From Nocardia asiatica NBRC 100129 (GTDB lineage: Bacteria; Actinomycetota; Actinomycetes; Mycobacteriales; Mycobacteriaceae), in NCBI RefSeq assembly GCF_000308415.1, contig NZ_BAFS01000467.1:1-48027 (forward strand): a stretch of 48,027 nucleotides of DNA, read 5' to 3'. The notes below the pieces were generated by a model. It was not told the DNA's origin. It worked only from the letters and a program-made list of their open reading frames with translations, and did no database searches. Positions 34,479-43,140 of this stretch are shown in pieces (within the stretch, counting starts at the first letter, position 1; the number at the start of each line of letters is the position of its first letter). A program made the translations under genes and the position numbers.

Positions 34479-36734
34479 TCATCCGATAAGTCGGCGAACT
34501 CGCGCCCGACCGGTCACGATGACCGGTTCGGCGGCCTGGTCTGCGAATTCGCTGATGCCCTGGGTGGTGACCTCGTGTACGCATGCGGTGGAAATGTCGA
34601 AGAACAGGCCCGATACCGTCAGGCCGCGGGTGGCGGCGGCCTGACGGATCACCGGGTGGCGTCGCAAGGTCTCGAGCTGAACGGCGACGTTGACCATGCT
34701 CAGCTGGGCGGTTTCGTCATACCCTGCGGCCGCCGCAACGGCCCGCACCGGGTGCCCGGCACGGTAGGCGTCCAGGCTCGGGCGGGCATGGGCGAGCCAG
34801 GTGTCCAGTCCCGGTCCGGTGGAGATGCCGGTCAGCAGGGCCTTCATCGCGCCGCAGGAGGAATGGCCGCACACCACCACGTTGCGCACAGTCAGATGGT
34901 CCACCGCGAAGGACAGGGCTGCCTCGATCGAGGCGTCCGATCCGTCGGCGGGGTGCAGATTGCCGACGTTGCGGATGGTGAAGAGGTCACCAGGACCGCT
35001 GTTGGTGATCACATTGGGCACGATGCGCGAGTCGGCACAGGTGAGGAACAGCGAGTGCGGATCTTGCCGGTCACGCAGCTGGTCCAGGTGCGGCCGTATG
35101 ACGTGGGCGTGGCTGCGATGGTAGGCGACCACGCCCGCTGCGACCGCGTCGCCGCTGCGCTCGCGCCACGGGCCGAGTACCTCGTCGAGCATCCCGCGTG
35201 CCCGGCCGCGCCGGGGTGGTCCGCTCGTGGCATGCTCCATGCGGGCGGTACCGATCTCCACGAATCCCACATTCCCACCGGCACTTTCGTGCTGGCGTGC
35301 CCAATCGTGGATGGCCTCGTAGCCGGCGTGGTCGAGGAAGTCGACGGCCAGCTCGACCAGTACGTCGGTACCGGCCGGCACCGTGGCCAGCTTTTTGGTC
35401 AGCTTCGGCAATGCCAGGAATGTGCACGTGCCCTCGACGCGGACGATCCAGCGGTCGGTGCCCTCCACCGGTGTGGCCTGTACCGATACCTTCACCACTC
35501 GCCACAGCAGCATCGCGAACGCCATAGCCAGGCCGATCAGCACGCCCTCGAGCAGGTTCAGGAACACCACACCGATCATGGTCACCGCGTATACCGCCAG
35601 GTCGCCGGTGCGATGGGCGAGTTGGATGTGAGCCAGCTTCACCAGCTGAATGCCCACCACGACGAGCAACCCGGCCAATGCCGACTTCGGGACCTGCTGC
35701 ACGACGCCGACGAGCGCGATAGAGAACACGAGGATCCAGATGCCGTGCAGAACCGCGGAGGCCTGGGTGCGCGCACCGGCGGCCACGTTGGTGGAGCTGC
35801 GCACGATCACGCCCGTGACCGGAAGTCCACCGAGCATGCCGGAGGCCATGTTGGCCGTGCCCTGAGCCATCAGCTCGCGGTCGAAATCGGTGCGCTTGCC
35901 GGTGTGCAGCTTGTCCACGGCCACCGCCGACAGCAGACTCTCCACACTGGCGATCAAGGCGATCGTCAGCACCGCCAGCACTACTCCGCCCCAGTTGCCG
36001 CTGGGTAGGGCGGGCAGGCCGATGGCGTCGAACAGCGAGCTGTCGATCTTGATACGATCCGGATCACCAGGCAGCACCAGCGACAGCGCCGTACCCACCA
36101 GCACCGCGACCAGCGGGCCTGGGATCAGGCGAGCCTTTTCGGGCACCCGGCGCCAGGCGACGATGATGCCGATGACGATCACGCCGATGACGAAGTCGTC
36201 ACTGTGCGCGTTCAGCAGCTGGCCGGGGAGTTCGGTGATGTTCTCGGAGGCCGAGCTGCGCGACGCCCCGCCCAGCAGCACGTGCACCTGCTGCAGCGCG
36301 ATGGTGACACCGATACCGGCGAGCATTGCATGTACGACGACCGGCGCTATCGCCAGCGCGGCACGCGCGATCCGGCTGAAGCCGAACACGATCTGCAGCA
36401 GTCCCGCCGCAGCGGTGATGAAACAGGTTGTCGTCCAGCCGAACTGGTGGATGGTCTCGGCGACGACCACGGTGAGGCCGGCCGCGGGCCCGCTGACCTG
36501 TAGCGGGCTTCCTCCGAGGAACCCGACCACGATGCCGCCCACAGCGGCCGCGATCAGGCCGGCGGCAACAGGGGCATCCGAGGCGATGGCAATGCCCAAC
36601 GACAACGGCAGGGCGACAAGAAACACCACGACCGAGGCGGGCAGATCACGACGGGAAATCGATGAAAGCCCTTCGGACCAGGGACTTCCCTGCGGGGCGG
36701 CCGATGTGGAGGGCGCATCGGTGTCGGTGGACAT
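34479..36734 (-). CDS. SulP anion transporter - STAS - beta-carbonic anhydrase fusion
   Basis: 751 residues from ATG 36734 (AAGGAG upstream). Residues 30-420 are a SulP transporter (PLSLGIAIASDAPVAAGLIAAAVGGIV, SGPAAGLTVVVAE, about 12 helices). Residues 430-530 resemble a STAS domain (VEGTCTFLALPKLTKKL, VLVELAVDFLDHAGYEAI). The C-terminal ~210 residues are a beta-carbonic anhydrase with zinc ligands CADSR and GHSSCGAMKA. Same architecture as mycobacterial Rv3273. Likely role: bicarbonate uptake linked to CO2/HCO3- interconversion at the membrane, supplying carboxylases or buffering pH. The transport direction is inference. Confidence 0.95.
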   Translation of the reverse strand: MSTDTDAPSTSAAPQGSPWSEGLSSISRRDLPASVVVFLVALPLSLGIAIASDAPVAAGLIAAAVGGIVVGFLGGSPLQVSGPAAGLTVVVAETIHQFGWTTTCFITAAAGLLQIVFGFSRIARAALAIAPVVVHAMLAGIGVTIALQQVHVLLGGASRSSASENITELPGQLLNAHSDDFVIGVIVIGIIVAWRRVPEKARLIPGPLVAVLVGTALSLVLPGDPDRIKIDSSLFDAIGLPALPSGNWGGVVLAVLTIALIASVESLLSAVAVDKLHTGKRTDFDRELMAQGTANMASGMLGGLPVTGVIVRSSTNVAAGARTQASAVLHGIWILVFSIALVGVVQQVPKSALAGLLVVVGIQLVKLAHIQLAHRTGDLAVYAVTMIGVVFLNLLEGVLIGLAMAFAMLLWRVVKVSVQATPVEGTDRWIVRVEGTCTFLALPKLTKKLATVPAGTDVLVELAVDFLDHAGYEAIHDWARQHESAGGNVGFVEIGTARMEHATSGPPRRGRARGMLDEVLGPWRERSGDAVAAGVVAYHRSHAHVIRPHLDQLRDRQDPHSLFLTCADSRIVPNVITNSGPGDLFTIRNVGNLHPADGSDASIEAALSFAVDHLTVRNVVVCGHSSCGAMKALLTGISTGPGLDTWLAHARPSLDAYRAGHPVRAVAAAAGYDETAQLSMVNVAVQLETLRRHPVIRQAAATRGLTVSGLFFDISTACVHEVTTQGISEFADQAAEPVIVTGRARVRRLIG

Positions 36735-37288
36735 AATTCTCCTTCACCAGGCCTACGGGCCGGTGCGGTCGGTCGAACATGTTCTCCAGGCATCGAAAGC
36801 AACTGCGGGACGATGGTGCCGAGACATCAGCGTCCGGCAGCCTCTGAGGCATGCGGAGTTTCCAAGGTCAAAGTACCGGCAATAGTGCAGCAAAAATCCG
36901 ACCAAAAGAATCTTTGTGAACGCCACCATCTCGAACTGCACCGCTTTCCTCGGCGTCACAACGAGGCACCGACAAAAATGTCGTCCAAAGAAAAAACTTT
37001 ATGTGACGGCGGGTGCCGGAAACCGCCGGATGTCCTGCAGGTCCTTCGTGTGGCGTGTCGGGCGCTCACGACGAAATGCCACAAGCGGTGGGCAGAACAA
37101 TCATGTGAATTCGGGTCACAGTCAGCGGTGGATGCCGCTGATACTGTGACGATCTACGACGGATACGGGAATAGTTGATCCAGAAATCCGAATTCCGGAC
37201 AATGACATGCCACGGCCCCCTGGTTCGTGTTTTGATCGGTCCGTCCCGAACCCGGGAATTCCCTATGAATACGACTGAGGATGACTGT
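36735..37288. promoter_or_regulatory. long A+T-richer divergent region
   Basis: 554 bases between the SulP gene and a small secreted protein gene, locally much richer in A+T than its surroundings (for example the AAAAATGTCG and AAAGAAAAAACTTTATGTGACG blocks near 36975-37010). No convincing gene. It contains a hairpin at 37116-37149 and must carry both promoters. Confidence 0.5.
37116..37149. promoter_or_regulatory. imperfect 13-bp hairpin
   Basis: TCACAGTCAGCGG pairs with CCGCTG-AT-ACTGTGA around a 6-base loop (TGGATG), with one 2-base bulge. About 140 bp upstream of the secreted-protein start. Could be an operator pair TCACAGT / ACTGTGA or a transcript hairpin. Confidence 0.45.
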
Positions 37289-37471
37289 ATGAACTCGAGA
37301 ATTATCCGCCCGCTCGCCGTCGTCGCATTCGCGCTGTCCGCAACCGCCCTCGGCGTCGGCACGGCCTCGGCGGATGCTTCCGCGGCCACCCCGGTCACGG
37401 GCTCGGTGGAATTGTGTATTCCCATCCCCCTCGGCTCGGCCGAGAACACCTTCTGTCTGCCTATCGGATAG
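37289..37471 (+). CDS. small secreted protein with two cysteines
   Basis: 60 residues from ATG 37289 (GAGGATG upstream; an in-frame ATG 24 bases earlier lacks a site). Signal peptide with core LAVVAFALSATALGVGTASA, cleavage probably after ASA near residue 31. The mature ~29 residues read DASAATPVTGSVELCIPIPL then GSAENTFCLPIG, with two Cys likely forming one disulfide. I recall similar short Nocardia exported peptides but no named family. Preceded by a long A+T-rich control region. Confidence 0.65.
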   Translation: MNSRIIRPLAVVAFALSATALGVGTASADASAATPVTGSVELCIPIPLGSAENTFCLPIG

Positions 37472-37666
37472 CTCGAGTGGCACGCGGCGGTGACGACATG
37501 GCTCGAGGTGAGCGCAACGGCGCGTTTGCAGACGAGCCGTCACCGCCGCGCGGCAAGCTCGGCCCTGAGGCGGCCCAGCCACCCTCGTCGATCGCCAAGC
37601 CCTGGCAGGCGCTGTCGCGGGCCGAATCACACCCATGGATCGCTGCCGAACCGGTGAGTAGGAGTT

Positions 37667-38116
37667 ATGGTGGCCGCTGATACCGCGGACGTCACAGCAC
37701 TGGCCGCCACGGCGACGCGCCTGCGCATTGCGTTGACCGTAATCCTGCGCCGCATTCGGAGGGATCCGAATGAGTGTCAATTGTCCGCGACGCAGTGGGC
37801 GGTCCTGGGGCGCCTGCATCGATGCGGAGCCATGGCCGCTGTCGATCTGGCTCGCCTGGAGATGTTGCGGCCGCAGACGATGCGCAACGTCGTCGACGGT
37901 TTGCGAGATCAGGGCTTGATCGTCGGCGTACGCGACCCGATCGACGGACGACGCGTGAACCTGATGCTCACCGACGACGGCTTGGCCTGGGTGTGCGGGC
38001 AACAGGGGTCAGTGAACAACGCTCTCGCGCGATTTCTTGCGGAGCGCTTGCCGTCCGACGAGCTGAAGAAGGTGCACGAAGCGCTGGATCTGCTGGAAAA
38101 GATCGCCTACGGGTGA
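37667..38116 (+). CDS. MarR family regulator
   Basis: 149 residues from ATG 37667 (AGGAG three bases upstream; the next codon GTG is an alternative). Winged HTH: LSATQWAVLGRLHRCGAMAAVDLARLEMLRPQTMRNVVDGLRDQGLIVGVRDPIDGRRVNLMLTDDG with the DGRR wing. Target unknown; the small gene after it may be co-transcribed. Confidence 0.85.
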   Translation: MVAADTADVTALAATATRLRIALTVILRRIRRDPNECQLSATQWAVLGRLHRCGAMAAVDLARLEMLRPQTMRNVVDGLRDQGLIVGVRDPIDGRRVNLMLTDDGLAWVCGQQGSVNNALARFLAERLPSDELKKVHEALDLLEKIAYG

Positions 38117-38193
38117 TCCACTCACTCCGGTCACGCATTCGGCGGCGAGCGCACAGCCGACAGGTGCGCTGCACCGCTCACCAGCGTCTCGGC

Positions 38194-38484
38194 ATGAAGT
38201 CGACGAAGCGAAAGCAAGACATGGACGATATCCGACGAACTGAAGCAGACGGATTGTCTGCGACCTGGCGGCTGTTTCAGGACCAACTGATCTCTATCGT
38301 CGCCGTCCATGACGCATCCGGCGCCACAACGATCGCATCCTTCGGCCCCGACGACTTTCCGGATCTCGCTCGAGCACGAGAACTCCTTCCGGAACTCGAC
38401 AAGTTGTGGGACGCCGTACGTCACGATCTCTGGACCAAAATCATCGCTCCGCAACCTCGGTGTCGACAATGGCGATGGATGTGA
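38194..38484 (+). CDS. small hypothetical protein
   Basis: 96 residues (or 87 from ATG 38221). Reads MKSTKRKQDMDDIRRTEADG then LSATWRLFQDQLISIVAVHD...DFPDLARARELLPELDKLWDAV and a Trp/Arg end. Helical and acidic composition looks coding, but no family is recognised and no strong ribosome site is seen. It follows marR by 77 bp on the same strand. Confidence 0.45.
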   Translation: MKSTKRKQDMDDIRRTEADGLSATWRLFQDQLISIVAVHDASGATTIASFGPDDFPDLARARELLPELDKLWDAVRHDLWTKIIAPQPRCRQWRWM

Positions 38485-38539
38485 AACCGACGCTGCGCCC
38501 ACTGTCGCGTTCGCGTCCGCGCGGTGAGCCAGAGCGCTG

Positions 38540-39229
38540 TCACCCGACGGAGCCGCCACGTCTGCCCAGGCGCGCCGCGAGCGCCTCGATGAGCAAGCTC
38601 GCGATGATCGCCTGTCCGGTGGTGGCGAAGTGAATCCGATCTGCGCTGAGCAGGTTGGGCCGGTCGTTGAGTGGGTGATCCCAGCAGTCGGCGACCGCCG
38701 CGTCGTACTCGGCCGCCAGTGTGCGCGTGATGCCGTTGAGGCGGGCGACGCGGTCGCTGAAGTCGGGGAACGCCGGGATCACGAAGGCGCGGCCGAGTGT
38801 GAAGACGGTCAACTGAGCGCCTGTCGCGCAGGCCCACTCGTACATCGCGCGCAGGTCGTCCTCGATCCGGTTCCAGTCGGGTTCGCGTCGCATGATGTCG
38901 TTCGCGCCGCTGTTGAGGTGCAGCAGGTCCGGGCCGAAGTCCTCGATCCGCTGGGCCTGCTCCTCGAGTGCCTGCGCGGTGGTCGCGCCGACCCTCGCCG
39001 TGTTGAGGTAGAGAAGGTCGGGACGGACCTGCCGTAGCGCGCGTCGCACCCGAGCCGACCATCCCAGGTCGTCGTAACCGGGCGTGGCGTCGCCGACGCC
39101 GAGCGAGAGGCTGTCACCGAAGACGCCGAATCGTCGCCACGGGGCGCCCGCGAGGATGCTCGCGGCCTCGTCCGGAGAGAGAACGTGGGGGTCCGTGGCT
39201 TCCGTGAGCAAATGTGGCTGTGTCGTCAT
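38540..39229 (-). CDS. SGNH/GDSL-type hydrolase
   Basis: 229 residues. SGNH blocks in order: FGDSLSLGVGD (Ser nucleophile, block I), ARVGATT (Gly, block II), LNSGANDIMRR (Asn in GxND, block III) and DRIHFATTG (catalytic Asp/His, block V). No signal peptide, so cytoplasmic esterase or acyl-hydrolase. The ATG 39229 is preceded by GTGAG. An in-frame GTG 39241 overlaps the stop of the MFS gene upstream (GTGA), so the two genes are translated as a unit; either start is possible. Confidence 0.87.
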   Translation of the reverse strand: MTTQPHLLTEATDPHVLSPDEAASILAGAPWRRFGVFGDSLSLGVGDATPGYDDLGWSARVRRALRQVRPDLLYLNTARVGATTAQALEEQAQRIEDFGPDLLHLNSGANDIMRREPDWNRIEDDLRAMYEWACATGAQLTVFTLGRAFVIPAFPDFSDRVARLNGITRTLAAEYDAAVADCWDHPLNDRPNLLSADRIHFATTGQAIIASLLIEALAARLGRRGGSVG

Positions 39230-39237
39230 TGTTTTTC

Positions 39238-40644
39238 TCACTTGTCCTCGATATCTCGACTGTTGTGTTGCCGGATCCCGAGCGCGGTCGTCGCGCTGAC
39301 GAGCGCCAGCGCGGTGACGAGAATCCAGCCGTGCCGAAAGACGTCACCGGTGTATAGGGCGGCCTGGCTGCCCAGGATCGCCACGAGCCCGGCGACTCCC
39401 AGGGCGTAGCCCGCTTGGCGGGCGGTGTTGACGACTGCACTGCCCGTGGCGGCATCCGACGGGGCGAGGTGGGCGGTGGCAGCGCCGATGAGCGTGGGCA
39501 TGGCGATTCCGATGCCGACGCCGGTGATGACCCAACCGGGCAGGACATCGGTGGCGTAGTGCCCTGCGTCCCGGGCGGCCAGCAGCAGCGAGCCGAGTCC
39601 GAAGATCGCGAGGCCGACCGAGACGACGAATCTGGGCTGCACGCTTCCGGCCCAGCGCTGGGTAAGGGTAGCGAACAGCGGCACGGTCAACGGTCCGGGG
39701 AGAATGGCCAGACCGGCCTGCAGGGGGCTGTAGTCGGCGACCGTCTGCATCCACAATGACACGCTGAGGAACAGGGCGCCGAAGGCGCTGGTGAACAGCA
39801 GGGTCGTGAGGTTGGCGACGCTGAAGCTGGCTACCTGGAACAGGCGCGGTGCCATGACCGGCGCCGGATGCGTCCGGACGCGATAGGCGAGCAGCGCCAC
39901 GGCGACTGTGGTGACCGCGGCGGCCAGCAGCATCGGCGCCGAGCCCCATCCCCACTCCTCGGCCTTCACCAAACCCAGTGACAGCGCGCCGATCGCGACC
40001 GCGACCGCGAGCGCGCCCACCGGGTCGGGAATCCGCGTGCCCGCCGACCGCCGGCCCTCGGGGAGCAGACGGGCGGCCACCACGAGCGCGACGAGGCCGA
40101 TGGGCACATTGAGCAGGAACGCCCACCGCCACGAGGTCTCGGCCAGCAGGCCTCCGATGACCGGCCCGAGCGCGCCCGCGAACGAGGAAGTGGTGGCCCA
40201 GATCTTCACGGCACCGGTGCGACGCGCCTCGGGTAGGACGCTGAGAATCAGTCCGAGGCTCGCCGGCGTCAGCACCGCCGCGCCGGCCGCCTGGGCGACC
40301 CGGAAGGCGATCAGGAATTCCAACGTGGGCGCGGCCGCGCATCCGAGGCTGGCGATGGTGAACATCGCCAGTCCGATCTGGAATCCCTGTTTGCGGCCGT
40401 ATCGGTCGGACAGGGCACCTGCCGGGATCAGACACGCGGCGTACACGACGATGTAGGCGTTGAGGACCCAACTCAGTCCGGCCAAGGAGGATCCGGCATA
40501 AGTCCGGCCGATCGATTCGAACGCCACGTTCACGATGAACAGGTCCAGCATCGTCATGAACGCGGCCACGCACAGCAGCGCGGTCGTCTTGGTGGCGGCC
40601 TCGGCGGAGACCTCTCCGAGCGGGGTCGTCAGCCGGGTGCTCAT
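39238..40644 (-). CDS. DHA2-type MFS drug exporter
   Basis: 468 residues, 14 predicted helices, with MTMLDLFIVNVAFESIG in helix 1 and SDRYGRKQGFQIG (motif A) after helix 2, PASLGLILSVLPEARR, and antiporter motif C-like GALGPVIGGLLAE. ATG 40644 is chosen; an in-frame ATG 12 bases upstream exists. It is divergent from an HxlR regulator with an inverted repeat in the gap, and coupled to the hydrolase after it. Likely role: efflux of a toxic small molecule that the SGNH enzyme also modifies. Confidence 0.88.
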   Translation of the reverse strand: MSTRLTTPLGEVSAEAATKTTALLCVAAFMTMLDLFIVNVAFESIGRTYAGSSLAGLSWVLNAYIVVYAACLIPAGALSDRYGRKQGFQIGLAMFTIASLGCAAAPTLEFLIAFRVAQAAGAAVLTPASLGLILSVLPEARRTGAVKIWATTSSFAGALGPVIGGLLAETSWRWAFLLNVPIGLVALVVAARLLPEGRRSAGTRIPDPVGALAVAVAIGALSLGLVKAEEWGWGSAPMLLAAAVTTVAVALLAYRVRTHPAPVMAPRLFQVASFSVANLTTLLFTSAFGALFLSVSLWMQTVADYSPLQAGLAILPGPLTVPLFATLTQRWAGSVQPRFVVSVGLAIFGLGSLLLAARDAGHYATDVLPGWVITGVGIGIAMPTLIGAATAHLAPSDAATGSAVVNTARQAGYALGVAGLVAILGSQAALYTGDVFRHGWILVTALALVSATTALGIRQHNSRDIEDK

Positions 40645-40708
40645 CGGCGGCCCCATCGCTCGATGGCGGTGACGTTGGCGGACACACGTTCCTCCAAGTG
40701 GGTTGGAA

Positions 40709-40746
40709 TTTCAAACTGAAGACATGGTGGCCCAGTCGGTTTGAAA
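40709..40746. promoter_or_regulatory. candidate HxlR operator
   Basis: Inverted repeat TTTCAAAC (40709-40716) and GTTTGAAA (40739-40746); the arms extend to 11 bp with one mismatch (TTTCAAACTGA / TCGGTTTGAAA). It lies centrally in the 125-bp gap between the MFS and HxlR genes. Confidence 0.65.
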
Positions 40747-40769
40747 ACGCAACTCACTGAGGGGATGAT

Positions 40770-41219
40770 GTGGATATGCCGACAGCACCCGCGCAGAACA
40801 CCCCCAGGGACTGCACGATCGCCGACGCACTGGAGGTCGTCGGCGATCGGTGGAGCCTGCTCGTCGTGCGGGAGCTCTTCTACGCGCAGCGGCGCTTCAC
40901 CGAGATCGCACGCAACACCGGAGCCCCGCGCGACATCCTCACCACGAGACTGCGGAAACTGGTCGAGCACGGCGTGATCGCCCGCGAGCAGTACAGCGAC
41001 CGCCCGCCACGCTACGAATACCGGCTCACCGAGACGGGCCGCGCGCTTTCACCGGTGCTTCTCACCCTCAAACGATGGGGACACGAGTACGTCAGGAAGA
41101 GCGAGGACCCCGTACGGTTCGACCACACATGCGGCCACGAGTTCGTCGCAGAGGTGCACTGCACGGCATGCGGAGACGCACTCGGCCCCGGACAGTTGAC
41201 CCTGGAGCCCGAGCGGTAG
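40770..41219 (+). CDS. HxlR family regulator
   Basis: 149 residues from GTG 40770 (GAGGGG five bases upstream; ATG 40776 possible). DUF24/HxlR winged HTH: CTIADALEVVGDRWSLLVVRELFYAQRRFTEIARNTGAPRDILTTRLRKLVEHGVIAREQYSDRPPRYEYRLTETG. The conserved N-terminal cysteine is present. The tail carries HTCGHEF and HCTACGDAL, a probable zinc or redox Cys set. It probably represses the divergent exporter and responds to an electrophile. Confidence 0.9.
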   Translation: MDMPTAPAQNTPRDCTIADALEVVGDRWSLLVVRELFYAQRRFTEIARNTGAPRDILTTRLRKLVEHGVIAREQYSDRPPRYEYRLTETGRALSPVLLTLKRWGHEYVRKSEDPVRFDHTCGHEFVAEVHCTACGDALGPGQLTLEPER

Positions 41220-41278
41220 ACGCACGCGGCCGATCTGCGCGCGACGTCCCACACCTCGCGTCGGCGGCTTCGAACTGT

Positions 41279-43140
41279 TCAGTCGCAGGTATCACGGTAT
41301 GGCTGGTTGACCACGAACGTGTTCCAGGCTTCGCGATCCATCCCTCCACCTGCCAGCTGACAGGCGAGATAAGCCGGGTTGTCGAGCAGACCGACAAGGC
41401 GGCTGAGATCCCAGCGCTGGAAGGGTGCTGTCCGCGCCGATGGTGTACAGCGTCCGGCTGTCCGCGCTGAACGCGAGGCGGGTGATTTCACCGTCGTGAG
41501 CTTGGATCGAGCCACCCAGCCGGAGCGGCCCGTTGTCGCTGACGAACCACGCCGAGAGCGTGCCGTCGAATCCGGCAGTCATCGCGATCCGGCCAGCGGG
41601 GTCGAAGCCGATCGCTGAGACGGGAGAGACGTGTGCGGGCACCGGCAGGCTGCGCCGGTGCGCGTAGCGCCGGTATTCATCGTCGCGTAGCGGTTCCCAC
41701 AGTGTCAGTGTTCCATCTATTCCTCCGACGGCCAGGGTTCGACCCGCCGGATCGAACGCCACAACCGACCCTTCGGAACCAGGACCGGGCAGTTCATAGG
41801 CGCCGCTGCCCGCGATAGGGCCGACCCCGTCCGCGGGCCACAACTCGATCTGGCCCCCGATGGGACTTTCGCCCACCAGGTCTGTCGCTTTGATGCGCGC
41901 CATCGCGCGTGCTGGCAGGCTCACAGCGATCGGCCGATGGTAGTACGGCCAAGGGTTGCCCATCGTCACGGCGAGTTCGGCTGTGCTGATGTCCCATTCC
42001 ACGACGTACTCGGGGTCGGACACCAGCAGCCGGGCGCCGTCGGTCGTGAACGTCAGGCCGGTGATCGTTCGGAGGGTTCCGCCGCGTGGTGTCGCCAGGC
42101 GCGACGGATGCCGCGGGTCCGCGACATTCCAGACCTCGATGACCGCTCGGTCGGGTTGTCGGCCTCCGCCGATGGCCAGCAGTGTGCCGCGTTCGTCGGC
42201 TGCGAGCGCGGTAACTCCGCCCTCGGCGCCGGTGTGCAATGTCGCGAGCGGTTCTCCGGTGGTGGTCCACAGGAGAACCTGATTCGCAGGTCCGTTCGTC
42301 GCTACCCAGGGCCCGGCCGAAGCCAATGCCTTGCCGGACGCTCCCACAGCCGACTCGGCCTGTCGCGCCACCGCCCATTGCAGTGGTCGCATCGTCCACA
42401 GTGTCGAGCGCTGCCACGTTTCTCGGACTACCAGCCGCTGTCCATCCGGAGCGAACAGCAGGTCCCCGACTTCACCTCCGGCAGGAGTGGTCCCGGTTCG
42501 CTTCGGTACCGTTCCTGTTACGTCCCAGAGCTCGACAGCGCCATTACCGGCGTGCACAGCCAAGATCGAATTGTCAGGACTGAAGGCCGCAGCGGATGCT
42601 TTCACAAGAGGATCACCGAGCGGCGCCGGGCGCACAGGATCGGATATGTCCCACGGTTGGCAGCCCCCTGTCGCGCATATCGCCGCCAGCCGGCCATCAG
42701 CGCTGATGTCAATGCCGGTGACCTGGTTCGGATCGAGAACGTCGTTGTACGGACGCTGCAGCGAGAGCGGGATCGTGGTCGACATCTGTAGCGGCCCGAC
42801 CGTCGGGACCTGGAACACCCGCGGCGGATCGTTGCCTACCCCGACCAGCAGCAGGCGGTCGTCGGAGCGCAGGGCCAGGTGTTGCACAGGCGCGTCGACC
42901 GGCACCGGATCGCCGAGCCGCCGCGGACTGGTGAGGTCACTGAGATCCCAGTAGCTCAGCGTCCCCTTCCCCGTCCCTGTCACCAGGCGCGAACCGTCCG
43001 AACTCAGTGCCACCGCCTCGGTCTGTTCGTCCCCGCCGAACTCCGGACCGATCGGTCTGCCGTGTCTGGGGTCGGTGAGATCCCAGATCCGCAACCTGCC
43101 GTGCGTATCCGCGGTGACGAGAACGCGGCCATCTGCTCGG
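41279..43140 (-). pseudogene. WD40 beta-propeller part of the caspase-nSTAND effector, detached by frameshift
   Basis: About 620 codons forming roughly 12-13 WD40-type blades (GRVLVTADTHGRLRIWDLTD, DGSRLVTGTGKGTLSYWDL, DNSILAVHAGNGAVELWDV, GRTLAVGGIDGTLTLWEPL and others). It has no start of its own and joins the caspase-nSTAND frame near 43125-43140 out of frame. A second shift at the run 41423-41425 is needed for the natural C-terminus, FQRWDLSRLVGLLDNPAYLA then ...YRDTCD, with the Cys-containing end typical of these proteins. In family members the propeller probably senses a signal and holds the ATPase inactive. If the breaks are real the sensor is lost; if they are sequence errors the gene encodes one protein of about 1,165 residues or more. 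Confidence 0.75.

Noticed and set aside
32908..34584. 558-codon minus-strand frame antisense to the AarF kinase
   Set aside because: No domain signature; the plus strand carries all ABC1 kinase motifs.
34302..36008. 568-codon plus-strand frame antisense to the SulP gene
   Set aside because: Low-complexity His/Gln/Arg-rich translation typical of antisense frames; the minus strand encodes the SulP fusion.
43004..43140. programmed frameshifting joining caspase-ATPase to WD40
   Set aside because: No slippery heptamer or downstream structure was seen at the junction, and family linker sequence appears to be missing, so a deletion or error is more likely.
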